Of a stretch of DNA of 64,000 nucleotides, positions 11,201 to 21,745 are shown in pieces. Position 1 is the first letter of the stretch. Each line of letters begins with the position of its first letter. Both the position numbers and the translations under genes were made by a program. Source of the stretch: Anopheles merus (lineage: Eukaryota; Arthropoda; Insecta; Diptera; Culicidae); NCBI RefSeq assembly GCF_017562075.2, contig NC_054082.1, forward strand, positions 62,001 through 126,000, read 5' to 3'. The notes under the pieces were generated by a model. It was not told where the DNA came from and ran no database searches. It saw nothing but the letters and a program-made list of their open reading frames with translations.

Positions 11201-14200
11201 ACGATATAATAGATTTCGACTCTTCAACTTCGGTTATAAACTTTACATTGACAGATATTCGACATGCGACTTTTTCGACTTACGCCTTGCGTTGGGACTT
11301 TTTTTCGGTCCCAAATACAGTCGTATCTCGGGGGACACCTGTATAAGCATTTCGCTACACTCAGATTTTCACACTTTGCTCGCGGTGAAAAATAATGTTC
11401 AGCGCGGAATGATAAGGAAACGCATTTAATTCATTATTTGAGCTTATTTTGCAGTTTCAATGGTTGGGGAATTAAATTCCATTTGTTTCGGTGTACAATG
11501 AGTAATATTACGATTTATACTCAATGAAAGATAACGAAAAATCAAAATTTCACGTACACGTTCACACGAGGTCTAAAGCGGGCTATAGAGCCAAATTAGG
11601 TACAATACAATACAAAAAACAACGGATACAGATAGGCAGAAGGCTCAGAAGGCATTTAAGGCCTTAGTCGCTTTAGAAGGCGAATTAAGATTTCAACCGA
11701 AACTTTCAAAGCTGTAACGGGTTCTCTTCGAAATATTTCAACTTTTTGATTCAACGAGTACAGATAGCTTGTCGCCATCTTCGCTTGTATATATACTGGT
11801 TTTGCACCCTTACTAATGTAACTGCCAAATAGAGCAGTGACAACGCTTTTGGTTCCGAACCGAGAAAGCGTGTGTTCAAATCCTGATTTTTTATGATCTT
11901 TTTTCTGTGATTATTTCTTTTTACATTAATATTTTCTTGCTATAATTAATATAAACAAAATTTTTGTGAACCAAAATGAAAATAATACCTTTTTAAAAAA
12001 CATAATAATTACTCTATCTTCACCCATCATTATCAGGATGGGAGAAATATGCATCTCATTACTCATTTTATTAGATTTATCGAAATGAGTTTGATATATT
12101 AACACCTTTCAACGGGTTGGTCTTTAACAACCGAACAATGCAGACCATCATTAATAAAGTGAAATAGCTCAGAGCTTAACGCAAGAGAACATAACACGTA
12201 AATCGTGCTATCGAATCTCACGCTCATATCTGGGAACACTACAACAGTGCAGTGCTGAAGACGCTTGTAAGGTTTTCTTTTGACAGTTGCAATTTCAAAT
12301 TTCAAATTAAAAGCGAAATTTTTCATTGACATATTTCAAAGGCATTTAATTACTGCTAAATGCACTGCTGATCGCCTTCAATTCGCCGGCGATTACAAGG
12401 CGATTAGAAGGCATTTAACGGAAATTTGCGGGTAGGGCGGATTCGGAGATACACTGGTGGACATAAAAATAGGAAAAAAAAATTGTGTGTTTTTTTTTTT
12501 GCGTGCACTAGGTGTGTCATCGCCAACAGTTCGAGGCGTACTGAATTTGCAATAGTCGAATTATGCCTTTTATACTCTCATTTTTGGTGCGCTACTTATC
12601 TGAGTTTTGAGTGCCGGCAGCGTTTTGCGGCAGTATAAAAGGAGAGCCAAATCGTGTTGAGCTTCATTCTTCCATCAGTGGTCAAGGTGAAAGGTTGCTG
12701 TTGAAAAATTCCACAAAATCATCATGGGTCGCGGAAAGCACTGCACACCAGAGGAGCGAAAACACATTCAGGGGCTTTATCGTGAGAACGTGCCAATCAA
12801 GACAATCTGTAAGGCGTTCGGCCGTTCACGGACGTTTGTGGACAACGCCATTCGTAGCGAGGCTACGGGTAAATCGACAGGTCGTCCGCGAAAAACAACG
12901 GCCGACGTTGACGCGCAGATTGTTGAGATAATCAAGGCGGATCCTTTCAAAACTTGCGCTCAAATCAAGCAGGAGCTTGGTTTGCAAGTTTCGGCGAAAA
13001 CGGTGTCTCGCCGTTTACACGCCGCTGGGTTCTGTGCCCGGAGACCGCGGAAGGTTCGTAAGCTGCTGCCGCACCACGTAGAAGCGCGCATTCGGTTTGC
13101 CGAAGAACATTTAGCTGCATCCATCTTTTGGTGGAGTAAAATCATTTTTTCGGATGAGTCCAGAATCAATCTGGATGGTTCGGACGGCATTAAATACGTC
13201 TGGCGCCTTCCTAATCAGGCGTATCATCCGAAAAATACGATAAAAACCCGAAGTCACGGAGGCGGCCACGTAATGGTGTGGGGTTGCTTCTCCTGGCACG
13301 GCCCGGGTCCTTTGTTCCGTATCAACGGGACACTGAACTCGGAAGGGTATAGAAAAATACTTAGTCGTAAGATGTTGCCATACGCCCGACAAAAATTCGG
13401 AGACGAAGAGCATTACATCTTTCAGCATGATAACGACTCTAAGCACACATCGCGAACAGTTAAATGTTATTTGGCAAACCAGGATGTGCAAGTTCTACCG
13501 TGGCCTGCGTTGAGTCCTGACCTAAACCCAATTGAAAATCTGTGGTCAACTCTCAAGCGTCAGCTTAAGAACCAGCCTGCACGTTCAGCCGATGATCTAT
13601 GGACACGCTGCGAGGTTATGTGGGAAAACATACCCGAAAGCGAATGCCGTAAGCTCATCGAAGATATGGCCAAACGCTGTCAGGAAGTGATAGCGAATAA
13701 CGGTCATCACATTGACCGTTAGAATGTGTTTTCGCTCTGTGGAACACCGCAACACCTCCTCCCAACAACCACTTAAACAGTCCTTTTCAGGGCTACCAAA
13801 TATTTCTGACAAGAACTATGTCTTTCGGTCACAGAAAAAAGTTCCTATTTTTATGTCCACCAGTGTACGTGATTTTATAAATTTGACAGTTCTTAGAGCA
13901 AATTGTACTGATTTGACACATCAATTGTAAAATTCCAAATAATTTCCCTTTTGATCGAAAGTTAAAAACCATTTCGAAGATTTTGTTTTTCGAACTAACC
14001 AAGAAATCGTGGGCAACCCTGTAAATAACAAAATAAGAATTAAAAACTTTATTATCATCTTCCAACAGAGAGCTAACTACGAGACCAATACATGGTATGC
14101 AGAACTGCGCTAAAGTAAAGGGAAAAAGTATGCCAGGTACCAAAGCTCTACACAGAACAAAATGTGGCACCACAAACTAAAACTACCAGCAAAAGACATA

Positions 14201-17200
14201 AAAAACTAATTTTGAAGCCCTTCACGATTCTAGTCAACTTTTTTATATGAAGTTTGACAGTTGGCTGAAATTATCCCTACCCGCAAATTTCCGTTAAATG
14301 CCTTCTAATCGCTTTGTAATCGCCGGCGAATTGAAGGCGATCAGCAGTGCATTTAGCAGTAATTAAATGCCTTTGAAATATGTCAATGAAAAATTTCGCT
14401 TTTAATTTGAAATTTGAAATTGCAACTGTCAAAAGAAAACCTTACAAGCGTCTTCAGCACTGCACTGTTGTAGTGTTCCCAGATATGAGCGTGAGATTCG
14501 ATAGCACGATTTACGTGTTATGTTCTCTTGCGTTTAGCTCTGAGCTATTTCACTTTATTAAAGATGGTCTACATTATTCGGTTGTTAAAGACCAACTCAT
14601 TGAAAGGTGATAATATATCAAACTCATTTCGATAACTCAAATAAAAGGAAAAATGAGATACATATTTCTCCCATCCTGATAATGAACGGTGAACATAGTG
14701 TAATTATTATGTTTTTTAAAAAGGTATTATTTTAATTTCGCTTCACATAAATTTTGTTTAAAGTAATTATAGTAAGAAAAATTAATTTAAAAAGAAATAA
14801 TCGCAGAAAAAAGATCATAAAAATCTGGATTTGAACACACGCTTTCTCGGTTCGGAACCAAAAGCGTTATCACTGCTCTGTTTGGCAGTTACATTAGTAC
14901 AGGTGCAAATTCAGTATATAAACAAGCTAGGATGGCGGCAAGCTATCTGTTCTCCTTGAATCAAAAAGTTGAAAGATTTCGAAGAGAACCCGTTAAGGCC
15001 GGGCTACATTGATCGTACTCGCAAGTGTAATTTTTATATTCACTAGCGCATTTGGCGGCGACCAGCGCAAGCTAGATGTGGCTATAATTTAAGTGCCAAA
15101 ATTATTCATACTTGGTGTCTCATCAAGTTTCAACCAGGCTACCTGTTTGCCGTAGGAAATGTTGATAAACGTCCATAAATTGCAACAAAGTAGGCCGTTA
15201 ATTGTTATTGTTGGACAAATCGTCATTCATACAAAGCGCTGGGCAACATTTTTCCCCATCTTCCAATCTCTATCCATCATTGGGTAAAATTATAGCCTCC
15301 TCGACCCAAAACGTTTTTTGACAGATAAATTATGTCAGCATCTAGCATCAACCCGCCGCCGCTAGATGGCGTACGCGTTCACAAAAATTACACTACGGAG
15401 TACGATCAATGTAGCCCGGCCTTTACAGCCGTGAAAGTTTCGGTTGAAATCTTTATTCGCCTTCTAAGGCGACTAAGGCCTTAAATGCCTTCTGAATGCC
15501 TTCAAAACCGTTTAATGCTGGTAGGGTTATTTCAGCCTCAAACCTAGATTTTGATTCGAGTACCTGCTCGAAAAAATGGCAAGAAAACATGTCTTGTTTT
15601 TCATTCTTCCCAAGGTGGATTAACTTTTAAGTTGGCAACCGGATACCCGGGTATTTTTTTCAACTTCGAACTGCAATAACTTTTGATTCATTGCTCCGTA
15701 GCCTCCCAACTTTGAATTTATGATTTTTTGGTGCATAAGTTGTAATTTTAAACAGCCTGTAAGTATTTTATTTTGAATTTTTTTTAACTTTACTACGTAA
15801 GTTGGCAACCAGCATACCCGGGTATTCCATACATTTTGTATGGAGAATGACGTTTCTTTTCTTCCTCTTTTCGTATTGTGCTTATTTTCGAGTCAAATTC
15901 AAGCGATTTCAAATTTCAATTTGACCGTTATTTTTATAATAAAATGAAAAAACTTAATGAATAAATGAAATAGAAGAGAATATATGGTCGGCATTACTTG
16001 CTTACAGCATTAAAATATAGAAAGCATTGTTTACCTATGAAAATCGTTAATTTTTTGCATCAAAACGTGTGGAATACCCGGGTATGCCGGTTGCCAACTT
16101 AGGTGTGTAAATCTGGTTGCCAACTCTACGGTTAAAGAGATCAAGTAGGACTATGTTGTATCGAAACAATAATGGATGTTAAGTCGTTCAGATTTGATTT
16201 GACTTACGATAAAAATCAACTTTCTGAATACATATACCTTCGAATAAGCCCACTTTGATAGCTGCTTCAAAACTGCTATACAATCCAACCAACTGATGGA
16301 TTGAAACTTCAGCCAACCAACTTAAAAGGGAAAGAGGCCCAATAACAGATTAATGGCAGACTACGACTATTATAGAAATTATTAACTACACAAAATTAAG
16401 CTCACGGACAGAGGGACCTTTGCAGGGATCCACTCAAGCTCTGTGACTCAAAAACATAGACGAAGTACTTTACTTAACAACCTAAACAAAACTTCATGGA
16501 ACAAATCTCAACATTGACAAATAGGAAATAATGCCTTTTATGCCGTCCAATATAGCAGAGGTTATGTTCTTACCAACACAATAACAGACTAATACAGAAG
16601 GGACCCGGAAGCTGGACTTCAGTACCGAATCGTCAAACGACCTCGAGAAACTAAAGAAGAAGAAGAAGGATAATCTTACCTGTACACCTCCAACTCCAAT
16701 AACAAAGAGTAACTGACTCATAAACAATGAAGCTAGAAGACTTAATAGAGTTGTTCCTGCCAAAGATTTTAAGTCTGAAAATAAACTGGAAACATGGACC
16801 TTAAATTAATTGAGGAAATAGAACCTTTAGGCCACAAATACACGACGCACGTTTCCGCGCCCGTGAAAACGCGTACAACAATCCAGCTATAGAAGAGAAA
16901 TGTCATTCGAACGTGATACCGCGCAAACGCAGAAATGCTCATGCTGGATATTTCTGAGGAACAGTTTTACTGCGTCCAGGGAAACGCGCGTCGTGTATTT
17001 GCTGCCTAACATTAAATTTTGTTTCCTTTTTTTGGCACAACAACTTTTTATGGTCAAGGCTAGTCTATACTACTAGAGGGCGTAGCTACCAGTGAGTTAT
17101 TGATTACTCATGGGAGGATAGTCAGTTCTACATAACATGTAATTGTGCTACAGTTAAAATTAATGAATTAAACTGTCTAAAAATTGATTAAAATAAGGTG

Positions 17201-20200
17201 ATTCCTTCTTTCACAATGATTACGTACTTGCGTTATTGGCTGGCATCGCGAATCGTAACGACCCCAAGCGCCACAGATTAAGCTTAAACGACTGGAAAAT
17301 TGAATATCCATATAAAAAAAAATGAAAGCTCCACAGCTTCATTGGTTTGATCAATAGATGGCGTATTACAACTCATCATTATATTGCCATCCTTTTCTTG
17401 CAATGTGTTTCGACAAGTTGCATTTTATTATGACCTATATAGCCTTCTAACTTTCTGAGCAAAAATCTATGTAAATGGTCGTGTGGTTAGATACGTGGGT
17501 ATCAACACCAATGACCATTGCTCAAATCTCACTTGCTTCAGTGCTGGTGGTTTCCGTTGGAGTTTAGTATTTAAACAATCGTATCGCCGTTCTAGTTCTA
17601 GCGATGCATAACTTCAATGCGAAACCATACAACAGTACAGAGGAAATGAGAAAGCTCTCCTCCAAGCGATGAAGCTTAACTGGTTGGGGTATCCCACCAA
17701 CAGATAGCGCCACCAGCTTTTTTGCTATTTTTAGAATGCATGAGTCGTTTGGCGTCTGCTAAACGAAGTCTTTCTGTATTCCGTTTAGGTAGAGAACTTG
17801 AGTCGTTTAGAAGCCGTTTAGTGGTCGTTTAGTGGATTTGTGGCACTTGGGACCACAGTGTATATACGGGCCGTCTCCGAAATACACGGTTATAGGCTTA
17901 TTAGACGATGGAAAGTTCTGTCATCCTCCCCAAATAGCCAGAATTGCTTAAGCTGCTCATTTTGGCACGCTAAAGATCGTTGCTCTAATTCGCCTTTTGC
18001 AGTAGTTAAACAGCATCAAAGTTCTATGTGGGTCTTTCAAACAGCGCTTAAGCAGCATCCCTATGCTACGTTGCTGGGGATTATTTTTCTTTGTGTTTTA
18101 TTTTCAAGCAAGCGTCATCGATGAAATAAACAACAGGATTTGTTTTGTTTATGTACATGTGTATATTTTTAAATCCTTAATATTCATGAATTATACAAAA
18201 TGTAACACAATTTACTGTACAATCACAATCACTTCACTCAATATTCCTCCTTCAATTAACTAGCTTAGGCAGCAGCAAGTCAATCATCTCGACGGCACCA
18301 GTCTTTGACACTTTGACAGGAGTCACCTCGTACTGATGTCATGCATTAAAAAGCTATAAAGTTCCACCAAGTTCGGTACACACTCTTAACAAGCCTTAAG
18401 GTTCTATCATGAACCCTACACACAGTGCTAATCAGCCGCAAAGTTCCAAAGAGTACCATGTGCCTGTTAAAATGCTCCATAGTTCCGCAAAGTACCGTCT
18501 ATCTCTTAATTAGCCACAAAGTACGACATCGGAACGAATTTTCATTAAACAGCCCCAAATCAGCTATAAAGTACGAGCTGGCTATTTGGGTCGTTTGATA
18601 TTTTTCCCAAAGTGGGTTTATTATACAGGTGGGCTTATCCCGAACAATTTGACAGCCGTGCTGTAGAAAAATGAAAACTAAATAACAGGAGGGGATTCGA
18701 TCATTTGTTGATGTATGCGTGTGAATTCCAATGGCTGTTTTGGTTGATGTGTCGTAGTGTGGGTGAAAAACTACGTATCACAATCGAATCTCCTCCTGTC
18801 ATTCGTTCGTCCAATATGGCCTTCCCGCCAATCCTATAAGCCCACCTAGTCCCTATACCCACTTTGATTTTTCCGTTAATGGGCTCCTTTCCGTGTTTAG
18901 ATCGTAGGCTGAAATTTCAACCTATCAGCTGTTTGCATTGTACAGTAGTTTTCGAGCAGCTGTCAAAGTGGATATTATATACAGGTGGGCTTATCCCAAG
19001 GTGTATGTATTTAGAAGGCTGATTTTTATCGCTTCTGCTTCTGAGGCCCGTGGCAGGGCTCATCCGATGCAATTTTATCGGACGAGATTTATATGGAAAT
19101 TGACAGATAACGTCGGACGAGCGATTTCGTCATGACGGAATCAAAATTTTTTATTCCGTCGGATCGTCGCATTTGATTTTATCTGTAAATGTAATCATGC
19201 AGTTTATGTACAATATGAACAATATGAAATTATTTGTTTATAATGGTTAAACCATTCAAATCATTCAAATTTTCGCAATATGAGCCGAAATAGTGTTTGA
19301 CAGAAGCGTCCGATAAAATCGCATCGGGTGAGCGTTGCCACCGCCCTGAAAGAAGATTTAAAGAGTGTTTTGCGTATTCGTCAAGATACCAGAAAGCCTG
19401 TTGGAGCAAAAGATTTTAACCATCCTGTCAAAAAGTGACGTTCAAATTTGGTTATAAAAACATCTAATGACATTTCATTTATATGTCTGGATTGTTATAC
19501 GCGTTTCGTCACCCGCGGAAACGAACGTCGTGTATTTTTGGTGTAGTAAGACATGAGAATGTTTCTCTCAGTTTTTAAATTTTCACCTATTTTTTTTAAT
19601 TTCTTGAGCTTTATTATAAACAATCAAGAAATGTTTATCACTCACATTGTTTTCATCAAACACCAATAGAAAATTCAAATACTTGTATTGACTTTGACGA
19701 AAAAATCCTCTCCATAGCTAAATGGAAATGAGCTTGTCGAATTCCGACTTTCAGACATAAGATTGCGACATGACAGAAAAATACCAAACGAACGTACGTA
19801 CGTTATATCGTCTAATACAGTGTTTATCTAACCAGTTCAACACTGTAAGCCTAATTTTCAATCCGTAAAATCCCAATTCAACATTGTCAAATGAATGTTG
19901 AGCGTGTACCGAACAACCAATGACAGATCATTCGAGTTTCCATTGTTATAGTTGAAATGTATTGCTTCCGATGTTGAGCTGGCTAGAGAAATCCTGTATG
20001 TTGTGTCTGCACAAATTAAACGTAAGACGGTGTACGTACGGCACAAACAGAATATGTATATTTATCAACTATTCTTTGGTTCGGTACAAAATAACACGAA
20101 TGTAAATAAGGCACGCACACACACACGTAATGCGGGGAGAGGACGACTGGTCCTTCTCGCGCCGCGATCCTCACTGAGGACGTCACAGGATGAGAGCTCT

Positions 20201-21745
20201 GCTGTCAACAGTGAGGCCTCAGGATGAGGCAGCGGTCTGTTCATAACACTGTAAGCCTATTAATGAGGACCACAAACGGCCGCACAATAACGCGTATCTG
20301 TAATATCGGCGTAAGTCGAATTTCACGTTCTCCCGTCAAAACTTAACTTATTTTCGTGAAATTTCGCTTGGCGTGATAAGATTTAGCCATGATGCTCATG
20401 CTGGATATCTCAGCGGAACTGCTATAAGCGTTTGCACGCGCGTTGTTTATTTGTGGCCTAATTGGGTTTCAACACACTCTAATTGGGTGTGGCCAGATTT
20501 TATTGGCGGTTTTCGGTAGGAGCGTCAATATTTTATCGGTAGTTTTCGGTAGGAGTTTCAATTTGTATTACCAGCCCGTCCAATTTCATTGCATTTCAAG
20601 ATGAATAGACACGGGCCTTAGTGGTCATTGTTGAACTTTTGGTTCTGGTCGCTAGTGATTTCCATATTTTATATCATATGGAATTTACTGCATTAAATCA
20701 TTTGAGAAATTGTTTAATGACTTTTCGGTCAGTATTATGAGAAAATATGTAATTTTTGGTAGGATAAATGAAAACTCGATAGTTTTAGAGTGGTCATTTG
20801 TGAATCGGTAGGCATATCAAAAAAAAACGGTAGGAATACAGATAAATCGTATCGAGGCCCAATGTCTGCGTACAAACGGCGTCCACGGGCCTGCCCACGC
20901 CCGAATGCAGAGCCGATTACATACGATTATATCTTCACCATAAACATGAGAGGGACAGGGCTTATACCACGAACGTACCCGAAAGGTATGCATGCTTCAC
21001 TCATCAGGATCTAAAGGCAAGGACAAGGCAAAAGAGACACAGAAAAGTTTCCTCACTCCTACACATGTCCTCTAGACGCGTTGTCTATGCGTCTCGCTCG
21101 GTATCACAGCGGCATACGGCAGGTAAGCAGTACAAATGCTGCTACCTGATACGCACAGATGTTTAACGAACACAACTATTCGGGTTGGCTCGGTAAAGGT
21201 CGTGTTTATCCGACAGAGTAGCCGGAACGAAAAGGCGCAAAATGGAAAATGTCTGATAAAATGTGATAAATTGAATTTGATTGAAAGGTGGAAAATGTTT
21301 GATAAAATTTATAATAAGTAATTTATAATTTATAATGGTTATTAGGTAATCTAATAGGGCGGATTTACGCACCCGTGAAATTTCGGTTCGTGTATTTTCC
21401 GCCTAAGCCTACTACTATTGTTAATTTGACGATGAAATACTATAATCGACCAGTAGTCAACTTTTTTAACAGTCGTTTATTTTGACGATTTTCATTCGCG
21501 ATGCCACCCATTGTTAACTTACATTAAGTTAATGAAGATAATAACATAAATAATTTCAAATCCTTACCTGTATGTAATAAAAGCAAATGCTAGTCCAACT
21601 AAACTAACAGAGCTACCAAGGACTACTCCTAAAGCAATTAAACCTCCTTGTGAGCCCCATGCAGTGCTTAGAGATCCGTATGATATGTTCGCTGATGGTG
21701 GAAATCCATGGATATGTCCCGTGTAGAGAGTTTCCATTACTGTTT
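8216..21745 (-). CDS. Class B (adhesion/methuselah-like) GPCR, partial, TM1-TM4 exons only
   Basis: Four exons fit together on the minus strand: 21745-21568 (TM1), 16774-16680 (TM2), 8604-8438 (TM3) and 8362-8216 (TM4 and the next loop). Each has AG/GT borders; donors are GTAAGG, GTAAGA, GTTTGT and GTAAGA. TM2 ends phase 0 and joins a DPELC start in TM3; the TM3/TM4 join (75-bp intron) restores LINYSLVSWGYPL, a typical TM4 of secretin-like receptors. The last exon ends at an HCW motif, the conserved Cys-Trp of extracellular loop 2. The TM1/TM2 join is out of phase by one base, so a small exon of length 3n+2 is probably missing in that 5 kb intron. The extracellular N-terminus and TM5-TM7 were not found, either because the exons lie beyond my recognition or the window, or because the gene is decaying. 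The ligand is unknown. Confidence 0.7.
9841..10130. repeat. Dispersed repeat R2, copy 1 (uninterrupted)
   Basis: It shares GTAGGCTGAAATTTCA, ACAGGTGGGCTTA and the downstream CTGTCAAAAAGTGA segment with 18885-19480. At the site where the second copy carries a 302-bp insertion, this copy reads straight through TTCTGAATGAAG. Confidence 0.75.
10557..10710. mobile_element. PIF/Harbinger-like MITE, 154 bp, TSD TAA
   Basis: Nearly the whole element is one palindrome. Ends read CCGTTCAAATAGACATAGAG and its complement with one change, flanked by TAA on both sides (10554-10556, 10711-10713). Confidence 0.8.
10750..11590. repeat. Dispersed repeat R1, copy 2, interrupted by a MITE
   Basis: It matches 5055-6070 on both sides of 10956-11341, including GCGGTGAAAAATAATGTTCA. 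Copy 1 preserves the unoccupied site. Confidence 0.75.
10956..11341. mobile_element. TA-type (Tc1/mariner-like) MITE, 386 bp
   Basis: Ends are CAGGCGTCCCCCGAG and CTCGGGGGACACCTG, bounded by TA (10954-10955, 11342-11343). It resembles the elements at 59249-59559 and 63218-63548, whose ends also run CAG...CGAGATACG. The body has no convincing frame. Confidence 0.8.
11640..12441. repeat. Left arm of a large inverted repeat
   Basis: The arm is the reverse complement of most of 14275-15526. Shared landmarks include CATTTCGATAA-type and AAAGGCATTTAATTACTGC segments. The inner end reads GGAAATTTGCGGGTAGGG. The outer end lacks the CCCTACC terminus, so this copy seems truncated. Open frames on the two arms are mirror shadows of each other and not genes. 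Confidence 0.75.
12634..12639 (+). promoter_or_regulatory. TATA box of the Tc1 transposase gene
   Basis: A consensus TATAAA inside the element, 85 bp before the transposase ATG, preceded by a GC-rich segment. Its position within the transposon suits an internal promoter. Confidence 0.55.
12724..13722 (+). CDS. Tc1-family transposase, DD34E, intact
   Basis: The 332-residue protein cuts and pastes the surrounding element. An N-terminal helix-turn-helix region (residues about 6-50) is followed by the GRPRK motif (near residue 58) between the two DNA-binding subdomains. A second helix-turn-helix spans about 65-110. The catalytic D/D/E set is visible: D in IFSDES, D in FQHDND, and E in NPIENLW. 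The last two are separated by exactly 34 residues, the DD34E spacing of Tc1 elements. Length is normal for the family and no stop or frameshift is present. The ATG is the first in frame and has good context. No intron is needed. Confidence 0.95.
   Translation: MGRGKHCTPEERKHIQGLYRENVPIKTICKAFGRSRTFVDNAIRSEATGKSTGRPRKTTADVDAQIVEIIKADPFKTCAQIKQELGLQVSAKTVSRRLHAAGFCARRPRKVRKLLPHHVEARIRFAEEHLAASIFWWSKIIFSDESRINLDGSDGIKYVWRLPNQAYHPKNTIKTRSHGGGHVMVWGCFSWHGPGPLFRINGTLNSEGYRKILSRKMLPYARQKFGDEEHYIFQHDNDSKHTSRTVKCYLANQDVQVLPWPALSPDLNPIENLWSTLKRQLKNQPARSADDLWTRCEVMWENIPESECRKLIEDMAKRCQEVIANNGHHIDR
14275..15526. repeat. Right arm of the large inverted repeat (MITE-like, ends CCCTACC/GGTAGGG)
   Basis: The copy starts CCCTACCCGCAAATTTCCG and ends GGTAGGG, with TTAT on either side. 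Joined flanks give GGCTGAAATTATTTCAGCC, close to the GGCTGAAATTTCAGCC motif in repeat R2, so the target was probably an R2 copy. It is interrupted at 14996-15422 by a second MITE that the left arm lacks. Confidence 0.7.
14996..15422. mobile_element. PIF/Harbinger-like MITE, 427 bp, TSD TTA
   Basis: Ends are AGGCCGGGCTACATTGATCG and its exact complement. TTA lies on both sides (14993-14995, 15423-15425). The left arm of the surrounding inverted repeat reads through ACGGGTTCTC/CAGCTTTGAAAG without it, giving the empty site. Confidence 0.88.
15624..16131. mobile_element. TTAA-type MITE, 508 bp, family T1 copy 1
   Basis: TTAA at 15620-15623 and 16132-16135 bounds ends reading CTTTTAAGTTGGCAACC and GGTTGCCAACTCTACGG. 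The reverse complement matches 21944-22417 over its length. A TTAA duplication is typical of piggyBac-like elements. Confidence 0.8.
16830..17006. mobile_element. Short MITE, ends GGC..AAATACACGACGC
   Basis: Near-palindromic 177 bp with ends GGCCACAAATACACGACGCA and a matching complement. Flanks are TTA and TAA, so the 3-bp duplication is imperfect. Related ends occur at 32385-32446, 21358-21407 and about 19500-19560. Confidence 0.65.
17027..17135 (-). mobile_element. SINE fragment (3' half), diverged
   Basis: Reverse-complement similarity to the SINE at 37307-37505, from TTTGGCACAACAAC to the CAGTTCTACATA segment. The tRNA-like head is missing. Confidence 0.6.
17263..17851 (+). mobile_element. 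N2 element copy A, 589 bp, TSD AC
   Basis: Ends are CCCAAGCGCCACAGATTAAG and GTGGATTTGTGGCACTTGGG, flanked by AC. The right 100 bp hold six forms of CGTTTAG in both orientations, a subterminal repeat array. Four more near-identical full copies lie at 31544, 35008, 48730 and 51112, which implies recent spread. No coding capacity. Confidence 0.88.
17929..18590 (+). mobile_element. N1 element copy 1, 662 bp, TSD TC
   Basis: Ends are CCCAAATAGCCAGAATTGC and GAGCTGGCTATTTGGG, flanked by TC. The right third is a chain of five to six degenerate units of 39-42 bp, each with an AAAGTTCC/AAAGTACC core and a TTAAxxAGCC end. Frames crossing it are not genes. Confidence 0.85.
18625..18848. mobile_element. 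TA-type MITE, ends CAGGTGGGCTTAT
   Basis: About 224 bp with inverted ends CAGGTGGGCTTATCCCG and CCTATAAGCCCACCT. TA flanks the left; the right end is slightly degraded. The same terminus occurs alone inside repeat R2. Confidence 0.65.
18885..19480. repeat. Dispersed repeat R2, copy 2 (interrupted)
   Basis: Matches 9841-10130 on both sides of the MITE at 19045-19346. Confidence 0.75.
19045..19346. mobile_element. Diverged PIF/Harbinger MITE of family P1, TSD TGA
   Basis: The right end is GCGTTGCCACCGCCC as in the other P1 copies; the left end is degraded to GGCCCGTGGCAGGGC. TGA stands on both sides, and R2 copy 1 preserves the empty site. It is longer (302 bp) and older than the 161-bp copies. 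Confidence 0.75.
19500..21540. other. Intron DNA with unresolved repeat fragments
   Basis: No gene is supported. AACACTGTAAGCCTA occurs at 19842-19856 and again at 20246, bracketing about 400 bp that could be a solo LTR or short element. A segment around 20470-20840 (GTGTGGCCAGATTTTATTGG to GGTAGGAATACAGATAAATC) matches pieces at 49655-49735 and 52714-52840. A 50-bp mini-MITE with GTGTATTTTCCGCC lies at 21358-21407. Confidence 0.45.

Larger units (their letters stand above)
12452..13865 (+). mobile_element. Complete Tc1-type transposon, 1414 bp
   Basis: Terminal inverted repeats of about 24 bp (CACTGGTGGACATAAAAATA at each end) are flanked by TA (12450-12451, 13866-13867). The element contains a promoter-like TATAAA and one intact 332-codon transposase frame. 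Structure and frame are undamaged, so it is either young or still mobile. It sits in the GPCR intron, between the arms of a large inverted repeat. Confidence 0.95.

Noticed and set aside
12099..12332. 77-codon frame repeated at 14380-14610 with almost the same protein
   Set aside because: The two are the arms of one inverted repeat; there is no codon-level sign of selection and no known domain.
13111..13491. 126-codon minus-strand frame
   Set aside because: Shadow of the Tc1 transposase.
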